Origin: CAYQJL01 sp964612295
GTDB taxonomy: Bacteria; Eisenbacteria; RBG-16-71-46; CAIMUX01; WJJG01
Direction of reading: 5' to 3'
NCBI GenBank assembly: GCA_964612295.1
Contig: CAZTDY010000011.1
Span: 1 to 64,000, forward strand
Length of the DNA stretch: 64,000 nucleotides
The notes under the pieces were generated by a model. The model did no database searches, was not told the DNA's origin, and saw nothing but the letters and a program-made list of their open reading frames with translations. The position numbers and the translations under genes are program-made. Of the stretch, positions 43,964-52,057 are shown in pieces (within the stretch, counting starts at the first letter, position 1; each line of letters opens with the position of its first letter).

Positions 43964-44928
43964 CACTTCTGATTCTGATTGAAGAGGTACACCAGCCCGC
44001 CCACGATCGCGGCCACGATCACGGGTTCGGCCAGCCGCTCGACCGCCAGTCCCGGCGGTTCCTCGAGCCGGAAGGGGTACTCGTCTCCTTCGAGATAGGG
44101 TTTCGCCCAACCGGGGAATCTATCGACGCTGACCTGGTCGCTCCCCCCCACCGAGGCGATCCGTTTCCCGGGTTGCGAAACCCGGCTTCCGCGAACCTTG
44201 ACGCTGGCATAGCGCCCGAAGGTCCGCGGTCCCACGAACCAGCTTCTCCGCACCCAGGGGTAACTCACCCCGCACTCCACCACCCGGAAGGTGCAGATCT
44301 CGCCGCGGACGGGAAGGTCGAGGATGAGTTCCTCCGGCAACTCCCTGCCGGGCTGCGCTTGGGCCGTTCCCTGCTGCCCCTGGCCTGCCCTCCGCGGTCC
44401 CTGACCGCCCTGTTGTTGCTGATTGTTCTGCTGGGGCTCCTCCCCGTCGGTCTCCTCTTCATCCTCCTCGTCCGGATCGTCGTCGGTGTCGCCTGCACCG
44501 GATTGCTCATCGTCGCTGGAATCCTCGGTGGCGGGGGTGGTCCGCGGACCACTGCTCTGCTGGGACGTTCCTGCGGGCTGGGCCGCAGCGTCCGCAGGGG
44601 AGTCGAGCGATCCCTTGCCCAGGGTCGGATGAACGACCCCGTAGCCCTGGTCCATCAGCGTCTGCGCAAGCAGCTGGCCGACGAACCAATTCGCCGGATG
44701 GGCGGTTTCCGGGATCAAATACACGTCGCACCCGGAAGGGAAAGCCAGTTGGTTCACCAGATCGGCGGCCGCGGTGCGCCCCAGCTCTCCCAAGAGCGTC
44801 AGGTGATCGGTGAGGTCTTCCTCGTCCGCTCGAACCTGTCCGGACATCGCGGCCAGGCCCCCCAGCAGACCCACGACCATTCCCAGCCCGAGCGTGACCC
44901 TCCGGGCCGGTCCAGCCAAACGCGTCAT
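43963..44928 (-). CDS. Exported protein with acidic/Gln-rich insert, unknown
   Basis: About 321 residues: signal peptide (VTLGLGMVVGLLGGLAAMSG), an N-terminal folded part (DHLTLLGELGRTAAADLV to GQLLAQTLMDQGYGVV), a low-complexity stretch of about 80 residues rich in Asp/Glu then Gln/Gly, a second folded part with two Cys (GEICTFRVVECGVSYPW), and a C-terminal hydrophobic helix (PVIVAAIVGGLVYLF). I do not recognise a family. The start is ATG 44928, nine bp after GGGGAGG; ATG 44958 is possible. It precedes bamD and follows rimO by 62 bp, among envelope genes. Membrane anchoring by the C-terminal helix is inference. Confidence 0.6.
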   Translation of the reverse strand: MTRLAGPARRVTLGLGMVVGLLGGLAAMSGQVRADEEDLTDHLTLLGELGRTAAADLVNQLAFPSGCDVYLIPETAHPANWFVGQLLAQTLMDQGYGVVHPTLGKGSLDSPADAAAQPAGTSQQSSGPRTTPATEDSSDDEQSGAGDTDDDPDEEDEEETDGEEPQQNNQQQQGGQGPRRAGQGQQGTAQAQPGRELPEELILDLPVRGEICTFRVVECGVSYPWVRRSWFVGPRTFGRYASVKVRGSRVSQPGKRIASVGGSDQVSVDRFPGWAKPYLEGDEYPFRLEEPPGLAVERLAEPVIVAAIVGGLVYLFNQNQK

Positions 44929-44990
44929 TAGCGTATGCCTCCCCTTCACCATATTCATCGCCGTGCGACAAGCCTCATCGACTGCGCTCT

Positions 44991-46343
44991 CTACCGGAGC
45001 AGGGGAACCGCCGCGAGATCGTAGGCGCCTGCACCGATCACACGTCCCCAGACGAAGTCCCCCGGTTCGATCTCTGCCCTCTGGATCTGCTCTGGAGCCT
45101 TGAGGTAGACGTTACCATCAATCTCAGGCGCCTCACCGAAACTGCGGGTTACGGCAAAGCCCTTCTCCGGGTTGACACCTTCGACCAGGAGCCGAAGCTC
45201 TTGACCTTTACGCCTCTTCTGAAGTAGAACCGCTTGTTTTCGCTGCAGTTCCAGGATCTGCTCTTGCCGTCGCGCGGCTTCGTCCGGTGACACCTGACGA
45301 TCGAAAGTCACCGATCGAGTTCCACTGGCGGGACTGTAGGCAAACGCCCCCAAACGGTCAAAGGGAAATTCAGTGAGGAGTCTGCCCAGCTCGGCCGCGT
45401 CCGACTCGGTCTCCCCCGGATGGCCCAGGAGGACGGTTGTTCGAAGCACGATGCTGGGGACCTTCGCCCTCAGCGCCGTCAGCAACGACTCGAGATCCGC
45501 GCGCGAGTGGCCTCGGCCCATGGCCCGCAACATCTCGTCCGTGCCGTGCTGTATCGGCATATCGACATAGGGCAACAGTCGGCGCCCATCGGCAAAGGTG
45601 GCGATCAGGTCGTCGGTCCAGTAGCGCGGGTGGGTGTAGAGAACGCGGATCCACTCCGGCCCCTCGGCCAGATCCTCCAGAGCGCGCAGGAGCCCCGCCA
45701 GAGAGAACTCGCCGGGGAGGTCGCGCCCGTAGGCGGTCGTGTCCTGCGCAACCAGTACGATCTCACGAACGCCGCGTGCGGCCAGGTCCTGGGCTTCGGC
45801 CAGGATCAACTCGGGGCTACGGCTCCGCTGGGGTCCGCGCAGTTTGGGGATCAGGCAGAAGGTGCACCGGTGATCGCACCCTTCGGAGATCTTCAGGTAC
45901 GCGGTGTGGGGCGCGCCGGTCGGCACGCGCGCGGCGGGGAGCTCGACGTCTTCGAAACACCCGGTCCAGATCTGTCCTGATTCTCCGCGATCCAAGTCTG
46001 CGAGAAGGCCCGGCAGGCGCGAGATCTGTCCGGGACCGATCAGGGCGTCGACCTCGGGAATCTCCGTCAGCAGGTCTCCCCCGTAGCGTTCGGCCAGACA
46101 ACCGGCCACGACCAATCGGCTGGCCCGGCCGGTTTTCTTCACCTCGGCCAGCTCCAGGATCTGGTCGATCGACTCCTTGGCGGCATCCTCGATGAAGGCA
46201 CAGGTGTTGACGAGCAGGACGTCGGCCTCCCCCGGCTCAGCGACGATTTCGTACCCCTGTTCTTCGAGGAGGCCGAGCATACATTCACTGTCGACCTGAT
46301 TCTTCGGGCAGCCCAGCGTCCCCAGCCACATCCTAGTCGACAT
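44991..46343 (-). CDS. rimO: Ribosomal protein S12 methylthiotransferase RimO
   Basis: 450 residues, a radical-SAM enzyme that adds a methylthio group to an Asp of ribosomal protein S12. The N-terminal UPF0004 domain supplies Cys12, Cys48 and Cys82 for the auxiliary 4Fe-4S cluster. The radical SAM motif is CDHRCTFC (Cys156, Cys160, Cys163), and a TRAM domain ends the protein. The words LGCPKNQVDSE and GQISRLPG favour RimO over MiaB. The start is ATG 46343, 11 bp inside the end of lolA. Confidence 0.95.
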   Translation of the reverse strand: MSTRMWLGTLGCPKNQVDSECMLGLLEEQGYEIVAEPGEADVLLVNTCAFIEDAAKESIDQILELAEVKKTGRASRLVVAGCLAERYGGDLLTEIPEVDALIGPGQISRLPGLLADLDRGESGQIWTGCFEDVELPAARVPTGAPHTAYLKISEGCDHRCTFCLIPKLRGPQRSRSPELILAEAQDLAARGVREIVLVAQDTTAYGRDLPGEFSLAGLLRALEDLAEGPEWIRVLYTHPRYWTDDLIATFADGRRLLPYVDMPIQHGTDEMLRAMGRGHSRADLESLLTALRAKVPSIVLRTTVLLGHPGETESDAAELGRLLTEFPFDRLGAFAYSPASGTRSVTFDRQVSPDEAARRQEQILELQRKQAVLLQKRRKGQELRLLVEGVNPEKGFAVTRSFGEAPEIDGNVYLKAPEQIQRAEIEPGDFVWGRVIGAGAYDLAAVPLLR

Positions 46344-47037
46344 CGAGCAGCTCGTAGTTCTCTGGCGGACGGAATCGGAAGAGGCTGTCGGGCACGCTAC
46401 TGAGCAGTGTCCAGCTCAAAAACTCGAACCGGACCTCGTTCCCTTCTTCGTCGACATAGACGTAGGCGGCCGGTTCCTCGGACTCGAGATCGATGAAGAC
46501 CGCCAGATCATTGACCCCCCACTCCGGCCGCGGCTGGAGCTTCAGACGCGCGAGACGCCGGCCGCTGGAATCGGCCTCGACCGTGGCGAGCGAGTCGGCC
46601 CGCTGGCCAAGGCCCGCCCAGAACAGCTCCCCCAATCCGGTCGTGTGATGAACGCCGGCCCTCAGAACCTGCATCTCTTCGGGAATGAAGGTCCAGACGA
46701 AGTCGCCGTCGCACCCGACCAGATGGCCGGGGGGATCCTCGTAGTCGAACCGGAATCGCTGCGGCGGGGCAATGCTCAAGGTCCCGTAGGCGTAGTCGGC
46801 CTCATCGAAAACGGCCCAACGATTGGTCTGGACGAACTGCGCCTGATACCCCGCCGCCTGATGCAGGCGACCTAAGAAGCGCGCGATCAAAGGCCCGGCG
46901 TCCAGGGTCTCCTCGGCGGGAGCGGCACCGGACCAGGGAAAACTCATCATGAAGAGGACGAGCAGCGCGGTGCACCGCCGGGCCACCCGTCCGAAACCAC
47001 CCAAGCCGCGCTGACGATGACGCATCAAACCATCCAT
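46333..47037 (-). CDS. lolA: Outer-membrane lipoprotein carrier LolA
   Basis: 234 residues: signal peptide (CTALLVLFMMSFPWSGAAPA), then the LolA half-barrel: GYQAQFVQTNRWAVFD, APPQRFRFDYEDPPGHLVGCDGD and later LFRFRPPENYELLDVD. LolA carries lipoproteins across the periplasm, consistent with the several lipoproteins encoded here. The start at ATG 47037 is preceded by GGCAGG; ATG 47025 is an alternative. It overlaps rimO by 11 bp and lies 21 bp after ftsK, the classic ftsK-lolA pair. Confidence 0.9.
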   Translation of the reverse strand: MDGLMRHRQRGLGGFGRVARRCTALLVLFMMSFPWSGAAPAEETLDAGPLIARFLGRLHQAAGYQAQFVQTNRWAVFDEADYAYGTLSIAPPQRFRFDYEDPPGHLVGCDGDFVWTFIPEEMQVLRAGVHHTTGLGELFWAGLGQRADSLATVEADSSGRRLARLKLQPRPEWGVNDLAVFIDLESEEPAAYVYVDEEGNEVRFEFLSWTLLSSVPDSLFRFRPPENYELLDVD

Positions 47038-47058
47038 CCCCTGCCTGCCGGCCGTTCA

Positions 47059-49503
47059 TTAGCGCGGCGAGGAGGCTTCCGCGCTGAGGAACTCTTCGAG
47101 CCGGTCGGGCTTGACCAGAACCTCCCGCGCCCGGCTGCCGTCGGGCGGCCCGACCACGCCGGCTCGCTCGAGCATGTCCATCAGGCGTCCCGCACGGGTG
47201 TATCCCACGCGCAACCGCCGTTGCAGCATCGAGGTCGACCCCTGCCCGCCGGCGACCACGATCTTGAGAGCTTCGGGGTAGAGTGAATCCTCCTGGTCAT
47301 CCCCTTCACCCTCGAACCCACCCTCCTGTTCCGCCTGGATGAGTGATTCGGGGGTGGGGAACTGCTGGAGGTAGGCAACGATCTGCTCGGTTTCCTCGTC
47401 GCTGATGAAGGCCCCGTGAATGCGGTGTGCTTCCGCCTTGCCCGGCGGAATGAACAGCATGTCGCCCCGCCCCAGGAGGGACTCGGCCCCGTTCATGTCG
47501 AGAATCGTGCGAGAGTCCGTCCGGGTGGCGACCTGGAATGCAATGCGTGCGGGGAAGTTCGCCTTGATCACCCCGGTGATGACATCGACCGACGGCCGCT
47601 GGGTGGCGAGCACGAGATGGATCCCGACCGCCCGGGCCATCTGCGCGAGGCGGGCGATGGGCACCTCGACCTCCGACGCATTCGACAGCATCAGATCGGC
47701 GAGTTCATCGACCATCACCACGATATAGGGCATGGGTTTGGAAACCTCCTCCGCGGTGCCGGCCTTCTTCTGCCGCTCGTGGTAGCCCTGGATATTGCGG
47801 ACGCCCACCCCCGCCAAGATGCGGTAGCGCTTCTCCATCTCGCGGGTCAACCAGCGCAGCGCCTTCGCGGCCTCGCGCGCCTCGGTCACCACCGGCTGGA
47901 GTAGATGCGGAATGTCATTGTACCCGGTGAACTCGAGCATCTTCGGGTCGATCAGGAGCAGCCGAAGCTGATCGGGCGTGTTCTGCAACAGGAGCGAGAC
48001 GATGAGGGTGTTCATGCACACGCTCTTGCCCGAGCCGGTCGTCCCGGCAACCAGCAGGTGCGGCATCTTCTCGAGCGCGGTGTAGAACGGCCGGGCGGCC
48101 ACGTCCTTCCCCAACGCGACGACCAGCGCACCGGGCGAATCGAAGAAGGTCTGCTTGCCGGCAACATCTTTGAATCCGATGAGCGCCGGATCCCGATTCG
48201 GGATTTCCACCCCGACCGCCGCCTTCCCCGGAATCGGGGCCAACATGCGCACGCGCGGGGCGCGCATGGCCAGCGCCAGGTCGGTCTGGCGGCTGACGAT
48301 CTGACTGATCGTCACCCCCACCCCCGGCGTGAACTCGTAGCGGGTGATGACCGGCCCGGGGTGGACCTCGCTCACCTCGCCGGTGATCCCGAAGCTCGCG
48401 AGCGTATCGCGCAGGAGCACGGCATTCGAGCGGATCTCCTCCTCGGTGACGTCCGACCCTCCGTACTGATGGTCCCTCAGCAGGTGGAGGGGCGCGATCG
48501 GTTTGGCGCCCTTCGGAACCTCCGGCGCCGGGATCCGCGGCTTCTTGCGCCGCTTCGGCGCATCGGGCGGACCATCGCCGACCGTTGCGGCGGCATCGAA
48601 CTCCTCAAAGAACCCACCCTGTGCGGTGGACTCGCCGGGCTGGCGGGTCTGCTCGTCCATCAGATCCCGCGCACTGAGAGGGACCGGAGCATCTTCAAAG
48701 CCCGGACCCTCGAAGTCCGCATCCGGCGTGTCGTCGGTGGAGATGATCGGCCCATCGCTGAGCGAAGTCTCTGGGCCGAGCGACTCGCCCCCAGGAGGAC
48801 TGGGCGTTTCGAACGCTTCCTCCTGGCCGAATGGATCCAGGCCCGCGAGGCCGCTCCACGCCGCCCGGGCACCGCTCGAGACGCCCGCTCCGATCCCGCG
48901 GCCCGCCGGACGCAGCAGGTGCTGCCAGATTCCGGCCGAAGCGCGACCGATCCCCCGGCCGAGGCCGGAGAAGACCGACGAGAAGCCCTCCGCAACCGCG
49001 GAAACGGCCCGGGTGAAGGCGTGTCCCACCGAGGCGGGAAGCCCCCAGCGAAGCAGAAGGATGGTGGCGGTCAGGGCCAGGGTGCCCAGCGCGAGCCCGT
49101 GTTGCATGGCTCCATCGGCGCCGAAGAAGTCCCGAACCGCGAAGTGGACCTCGGACGCAAGCCACCCGTGAAGGGTCGGATGCAGGTCGGGGGGATCGAT
49201 TCCCTGGAAGAAGGCATCCCAAAAGACCACGAACGGCCAGACGAAGGTGAGCTGCCCCCAAAAGATGCGCCTCGGCAGGCGCGCGAGAAGGGCGACTCCC
49301 CAGAGGGCTCCCACCAGGAGGATCAAGCCGAGCCCGGGAATGCCGAATGTGCTGACCCAGAAGTGAACCCACACCTGCCCGAACGGGCCGGTCATGCTGC
49401 CCCAACCAGGACCGGTGAGACTGAAGGCGGTCAGTAGACTGACCGAGAGCAAGAGCAGCCCCAGCACCCAACGGCGCGGGGGTCTGCGACGGCTGCGAGC
49501 CAT
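47059..49503 (-). CDS. ftsK: DNA translocase FtsK/SpoIIIE
   Basis: 814 residues: about four N-terminal transmembrane helices (to about residue 160), an acidic Gly/Pro-rich linker shorter than in E. coli, and the motor with Walker A GTTGSGKS (about 485-492), LLIDPKMLEF, VVMVDELADLML and LATQRPSVDVITG. The C-terminal gamma winged helix, SMLQRRLRVGYTRAGRLMD, reads KOPS-type polar sequences. It clears chromosome ends from the septum and activates dimer resolution. The start is ATG 49503 after GGAGGG; an open frame to 49572 lacks support. Confidence 0.95.
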   Translation of the reverse strand: MARSRRRPPRRWVLGLLLLSVSLLTAFSLTGPGWGSMTGPFGQVWVHFWVSTFGIPGLGLILLVGALWGVALLARLPRRIFWGQLTFVWPFVVFWDAFFQGIDPPDLHPTLHGWLASEVHFAVRDFFGADGAMQHGLALGTLALTATILLLRWGLPASVGHAFTRAVSAVAEGFSSVFSGLGRGIGRASAGIWQHLLRPAGRGIGAGVSSGARAAWSGLAGLDPFGQEEAFETPSPPGGESLGPETSLSDGPIISTDDTPDADFEGPGFEDAPVPLSARDLMDEQTRQPGESTAQGGFFEEFDAAATVGDGPPDAPKRRKKPRIPAPEVPKGAKPIAPLHLLRDHQYGGSDVTEEEIRSNAVLLRDTLASFGITGEVSEVHPGPVITRYEFTPGVGVTISQIVSRQTDLALAMRAPRVRMLAPIPGKAAVGVEIPNRDPALIGFKDVAGKQTFFDSPGALVVALGKDVAARPFYTALEKMPHLLVAGTTGSGKSVCMNTLIVSLLLQNTPDQLRLLLIDPKMLEFTGYNDIPHLLQPVVTEAREAAKALRWLTREMEKRYRILAGVGVRNIQGYHERQKKAGTAEEVSKPMPYIVVMVDELADLMLSNASEVEVPIARLAQMARAVGIHLVLATQRPSVDVITGVIKANFPARIAFQVATRTDSRTILDMNGAESLLGRGDMLFIPPGKAEAHRIHGAFISDEETEQIVAYLQQFPTPESLIQAEQEGGFEGEGDDQEDSLYPEALKIVVAGGQGSTSMLQRRLRVGYTRAGRLMDMLERAGVVGPPDGSRAREVLVKPDRLEEFLSAEASSPR

Positions 49504-49663
49504 GCCACCCTCCGGAGACCAACCAGAAGCACTTGGCGTCCACCCTCCCCGGCTCCCATCGGGAAGGGGCACGCCCCCAATATGAGCTATTTAATGAGCT
49601 GGTTTCTCAGGCCCCTCGGGTGGGCCGGGACCATCGTAGGCAAAGAAACGAAACGAGGCAACC

Positions 49664-49711
49664 GCGCGATCACGAAGGATGAGCGAAGGGGCCCTCCCCG
49701 CGTGATCGCGC
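49664..49711 (-). terminator. Terminator candidate after metK
   Basis: A perfect 11-bp inverted repeat (49664-49674 with 49701-49711) encloses a 26-nt loop. It starts 13 bp past the metK stop, and on the minus strand the stem is followed by a T-rich run (CGTTTCGTTTCTTTG). The loop is unusually long. Confidence 0.5.
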
Positions 49712-49723
49712 AGGCATGATCGG

Positions 49724-50878
49724 CTAGGCGTTCTGGAGCGCCTCCTTGCGGTCGGTCTTCTCCCAGGTGAACTCCGGCAGATCGCGTCCGAAGTGACCGA
49801 AATAGGCGGTCTTTTCGAAGATGGGCCGCCGCAGATCCAACGAGGTTAGAATCCCCTGAGGGGTCAGATCGAAGACCTTGCGGATGCGGGCCTCGATCTC
49901 GGCCTCGGGAATTGTGTGGGTGCCGAAGGTGTGAACCGCCACGCTGACCGGTTCAGCCACCCCGATGGCGTACCCCAGCTGCAGCTGGCAACGTCTCGCC
50001 AACCCGGCCGCGACGACGTTCTTCGCCACCCAGCGGGCGGCATAGGTCGCCGAGCGGTCCACCTTGGTGGGATCCTTGCCGGAGAATGCCCCACCGCCGT
50101 GCGGCGCCATCCCGCCGTAGGTGTCGACGATGAGCTTGCGGCCGGTAAGGCCCGTGTCGGCCTGGGGTCCCCCGCTCACGAACGCCCCGGTCGGATTGAT
50201 GTGGACATGATCGCGGATTCGATCGAGATCCAGCAGATCGGCCGGAAGCGACTTGGCGATGACCTGCTCCCGCAGACCGTCGCGGACCGTTTTGATCCCC
50301 ACATCGCGATGCTGGGCGGAAAGAACGACGGCATCGATCGCCACCGGCTGCCCGTCCTCGTAGCGCACCGTCACCTGCCCCTTGCCGTCCGGACGCAGGA
50401 AGTCGAGATCCCCTTCCACGCGGGCCTCTTCCAGGCGAATCATCATCTGGTGCGCCAGCATGATGGGAAGCGGCATCAGGGAGGGTGTTTCATCGGTGGC
50501 GTACCCGAACATGATGCCCTGGTCGCCGGCCCCGATCGAGTCGCCCTTTGCCTCGACCCCGATATTGATGTCCGCAGATTGTTCATCGATGGCCGGCAGC
50601 ACCGCGCAGGTATTCGCGTCGAAGCCGATCGCCGGGTCGGTGTACCCAATTCGCCCGATGGTCTCGCGAACCACCTTCGCAATGTCCACGTACGCGTTCT
50701 TCGCGGTGATCTCGGCGGAGATCAGCGCCAGCCCGGTCGTCACGAGCGTTTCGCACGCCACGTGAGCCATCGGCTCCTGGGTCAAGAACGCATCGAGGAT
50801 CGCGTCCGAAATCTGGTCGGCCACCTTGTCGGGATGTCCGCGGGCGACCGACTCCGAAGTGAAGATGGTGCTGGCCAT
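49724..50878 (-). CDS. metK: S-adenosylmethionine synthetase
   Basis: 384 residues, standard length. It makes SAM from methionine and ATP. Motifs: SVARGHPDKVADQISDAILD near the N-terminus, GAGDQGIMFGYA, and the phosphate loop GGGAFSGKDPTKVDRSA. The start is ATG 50878, with AAGGAG six bp upstream; ATG 50899 precedes that ribosome site. A promoter lies about 90 bp upstream; the leader between them has two small hairpins but I see no known SAM riboswitch. Confidence 0.97.
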   Translation of the reverse strand: MASTIFTSESVARGHPDKVADQISDAILDAFLTQEPMAHVACETLVTTGLALISAEITAKNAYVDIAKVVRETIGRIGYTDPAIGFDANTCAVLPAIDEQSADINIGVEAKGDSIGAGDQGIMFGYATDETPSLMPLPIMLAHQMMIRLEEARVEGDLDFLRPDGKGQVTVRYEDGQPVAIDAVVLSAQHRDVGIKTVRDGLREQVIAKSLPADLLDLDRIRDHVHINPTGAFVSGGPQADTGLTGRKLIVDTYGGMAPHGGGAFSGKDPTKVDRSATYAARWVAKNVVAAGLARRCQLQLGYAIGVAEPVSVAVHTFGTHTIPEAEIEARIRKVFDLTPQGILTSLDLRRPIFEKTAYFGHFGRDLPEFTWEKTDRKEALQNA

Positions 50879-50968
50879 GAAAGACTCCTTTCCGATCAAA
50901 TGGCCACGGGCGACGGGCTACGAGGGCCCCACACCGCGTGGCATCCCAATATGCGAAAATTGGCCTGC

Positions 50969-50997
50969 ATGATATCCGAAGCCGGCGATTCGTACAA
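50969..50997 (-). promoter_or_regulatory. Sigma-70-like promoter for metK
   Basis: Minus strand TTGTAC (50992-50997), 17-bp spacer, TATCAT (50969-50974, five of six). The leader of about 84 nt contains CCAAT...ATTGG and GCCACG...CGTGGC inverted repeats. Confidence 0.5.
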
Positions 50998-51046
50998 CAG
51001 CGCCCCTCGATCTCCTCGCTCCATCGTACGTTCGGCCCTGGCCCGA

Positions 51047-52057
51047 CTATGTTCCGTTGCCGTTCAGATCCACCTCGGACGAGTCGCCGACGTTGAGGCG
51101 CTGCGACTTCCCCCGCACGAGGGCGTTCTCGCCGATCACCGAATGCTCCAGCAACATCTCATCGACCCGCGCCCCTTCGTTGATGATCGAGTCGCGGACG
51201 ATGGCGTTCCTGATCACCGCGCCGTCGGCCACCGATACGTCGGGGCCGAGGATCGAATTCTCGATCCGCGCGGTGGGAGCCACGAAGACCGGCGGCACGA
51301 GGGTGACCCCGGGAATCGGCGCCGGCTGGGGGATCTTGCGGAGGAGATGCTGATTGGTCTCCAGCAGGGTGTCCGGTTTGCCGCAGTCGAACCAGCCCTC
51401 GACCTGAGAGACGCGCATGGAGAGCCCGTCCTCGAGCAGCTTCTGCATCGCGTCGGTCAGCTGGAATTCGCCCCGCGTGCGCGAATCGCCGGTGATCAGC
51501 TGCCGGAGGCCGGCGTAAAGAGGGGCGGCGTCGGGGAAGTAGTAGAGCCCCACGATCGCCAGATTGCTGGGGGGATCGGCCGGCTTTTCCACCAGACGCA
51601 CCACCGTATCACCGTTCATCTCGACGACGCCGAAGCGGCGGGGATCATCGACTTCCTTGACCCCGATGACCGCGTCGGTGCCCGACAGGTAGGCCTCCCA
51701 GTCCGGTTCGACAATCGTGTCGCCGAGGACAATGAGGACCGGACCTTCCCGCACCTCCGGCTCCGTGACCGCGATCGCGTGCCCAAGCCCAAGCCGCTCG
51801 GTCTGCTCCACCACCCGGATGTTCTTCCGGTAGCGCTCCTGCAGATACTCCTCGATGCGCTCCCCCATGTACCCGACCACCACCACAATCTCCTCGACCC
51901 CCCTCTGCAGCAGAGCGTCCAGGATGTGGCCGAGGATCGGTTTGCCGGCGACGTTCACCAGCGCCTTGGGCACCGTGTGGGTCTGGGGACGCAGGCGGGT
52001 CCCCACTCCGGCCGCCGGTACGATCGCGACCGGTCTCCGCAGGGCCTTCGATGTCAA
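51047..52057 (-). CDS. Sugar nucleotidyltransferase with left-handed helix tail
   Basis: 336 residues. The Rossmann-type nucleotidyltransferase domain has PAAGVGTRLRPQTHTVPKAL and KPILGHILDALL, a metal-site GDTIVEPDW and GVVEMNGDTVVRLVEKP; EGWFDCGKPDTLLETNQ is a block typical of RfbA/GalU-like enzymes. The C-terminal hexapeptide repeats (ILGPDVSVADGAVIRNAIVRD) form a short beta-helix, as in GlmU-like and RmlA-like archaeal forms. Glucose-1-phosphate thymidylyl- or uridylyltransferase is likely; the exact sugar is not decidable. It overlaps the ptsI stop (ATGA). Confidence 0.85.
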   Translation of the reverse strand: MTSKALRRPVAIVPAAGVGTRLRPQTHTVPKALVNVAGKPILGHILDALLQRGVEEIVVVVGYMGERIEEYLQERYRKNIRVVEQTERLGLGHAIAVTEPEVREGPVLIVLGDTIVEPDWEAYLSGTDAVIGVKEVDDPRRFGVVEMNGDTVVRLVEKPADPPSNLAIVGLYYFPDAAPLYAGLRQLITGDSRTRGEFQLTDAMQKLLEDGLSMRVSQVEGWFDCGKPDTLLETNQHLLRKIPQPAPIPGVTLVPPVFVAPTARIENSILGPDVSVADGAVIRNAIVRDSIINEGARVDEMLLEHSVIGENALVRGKSQRLNVGDSSEVDLNGNGT

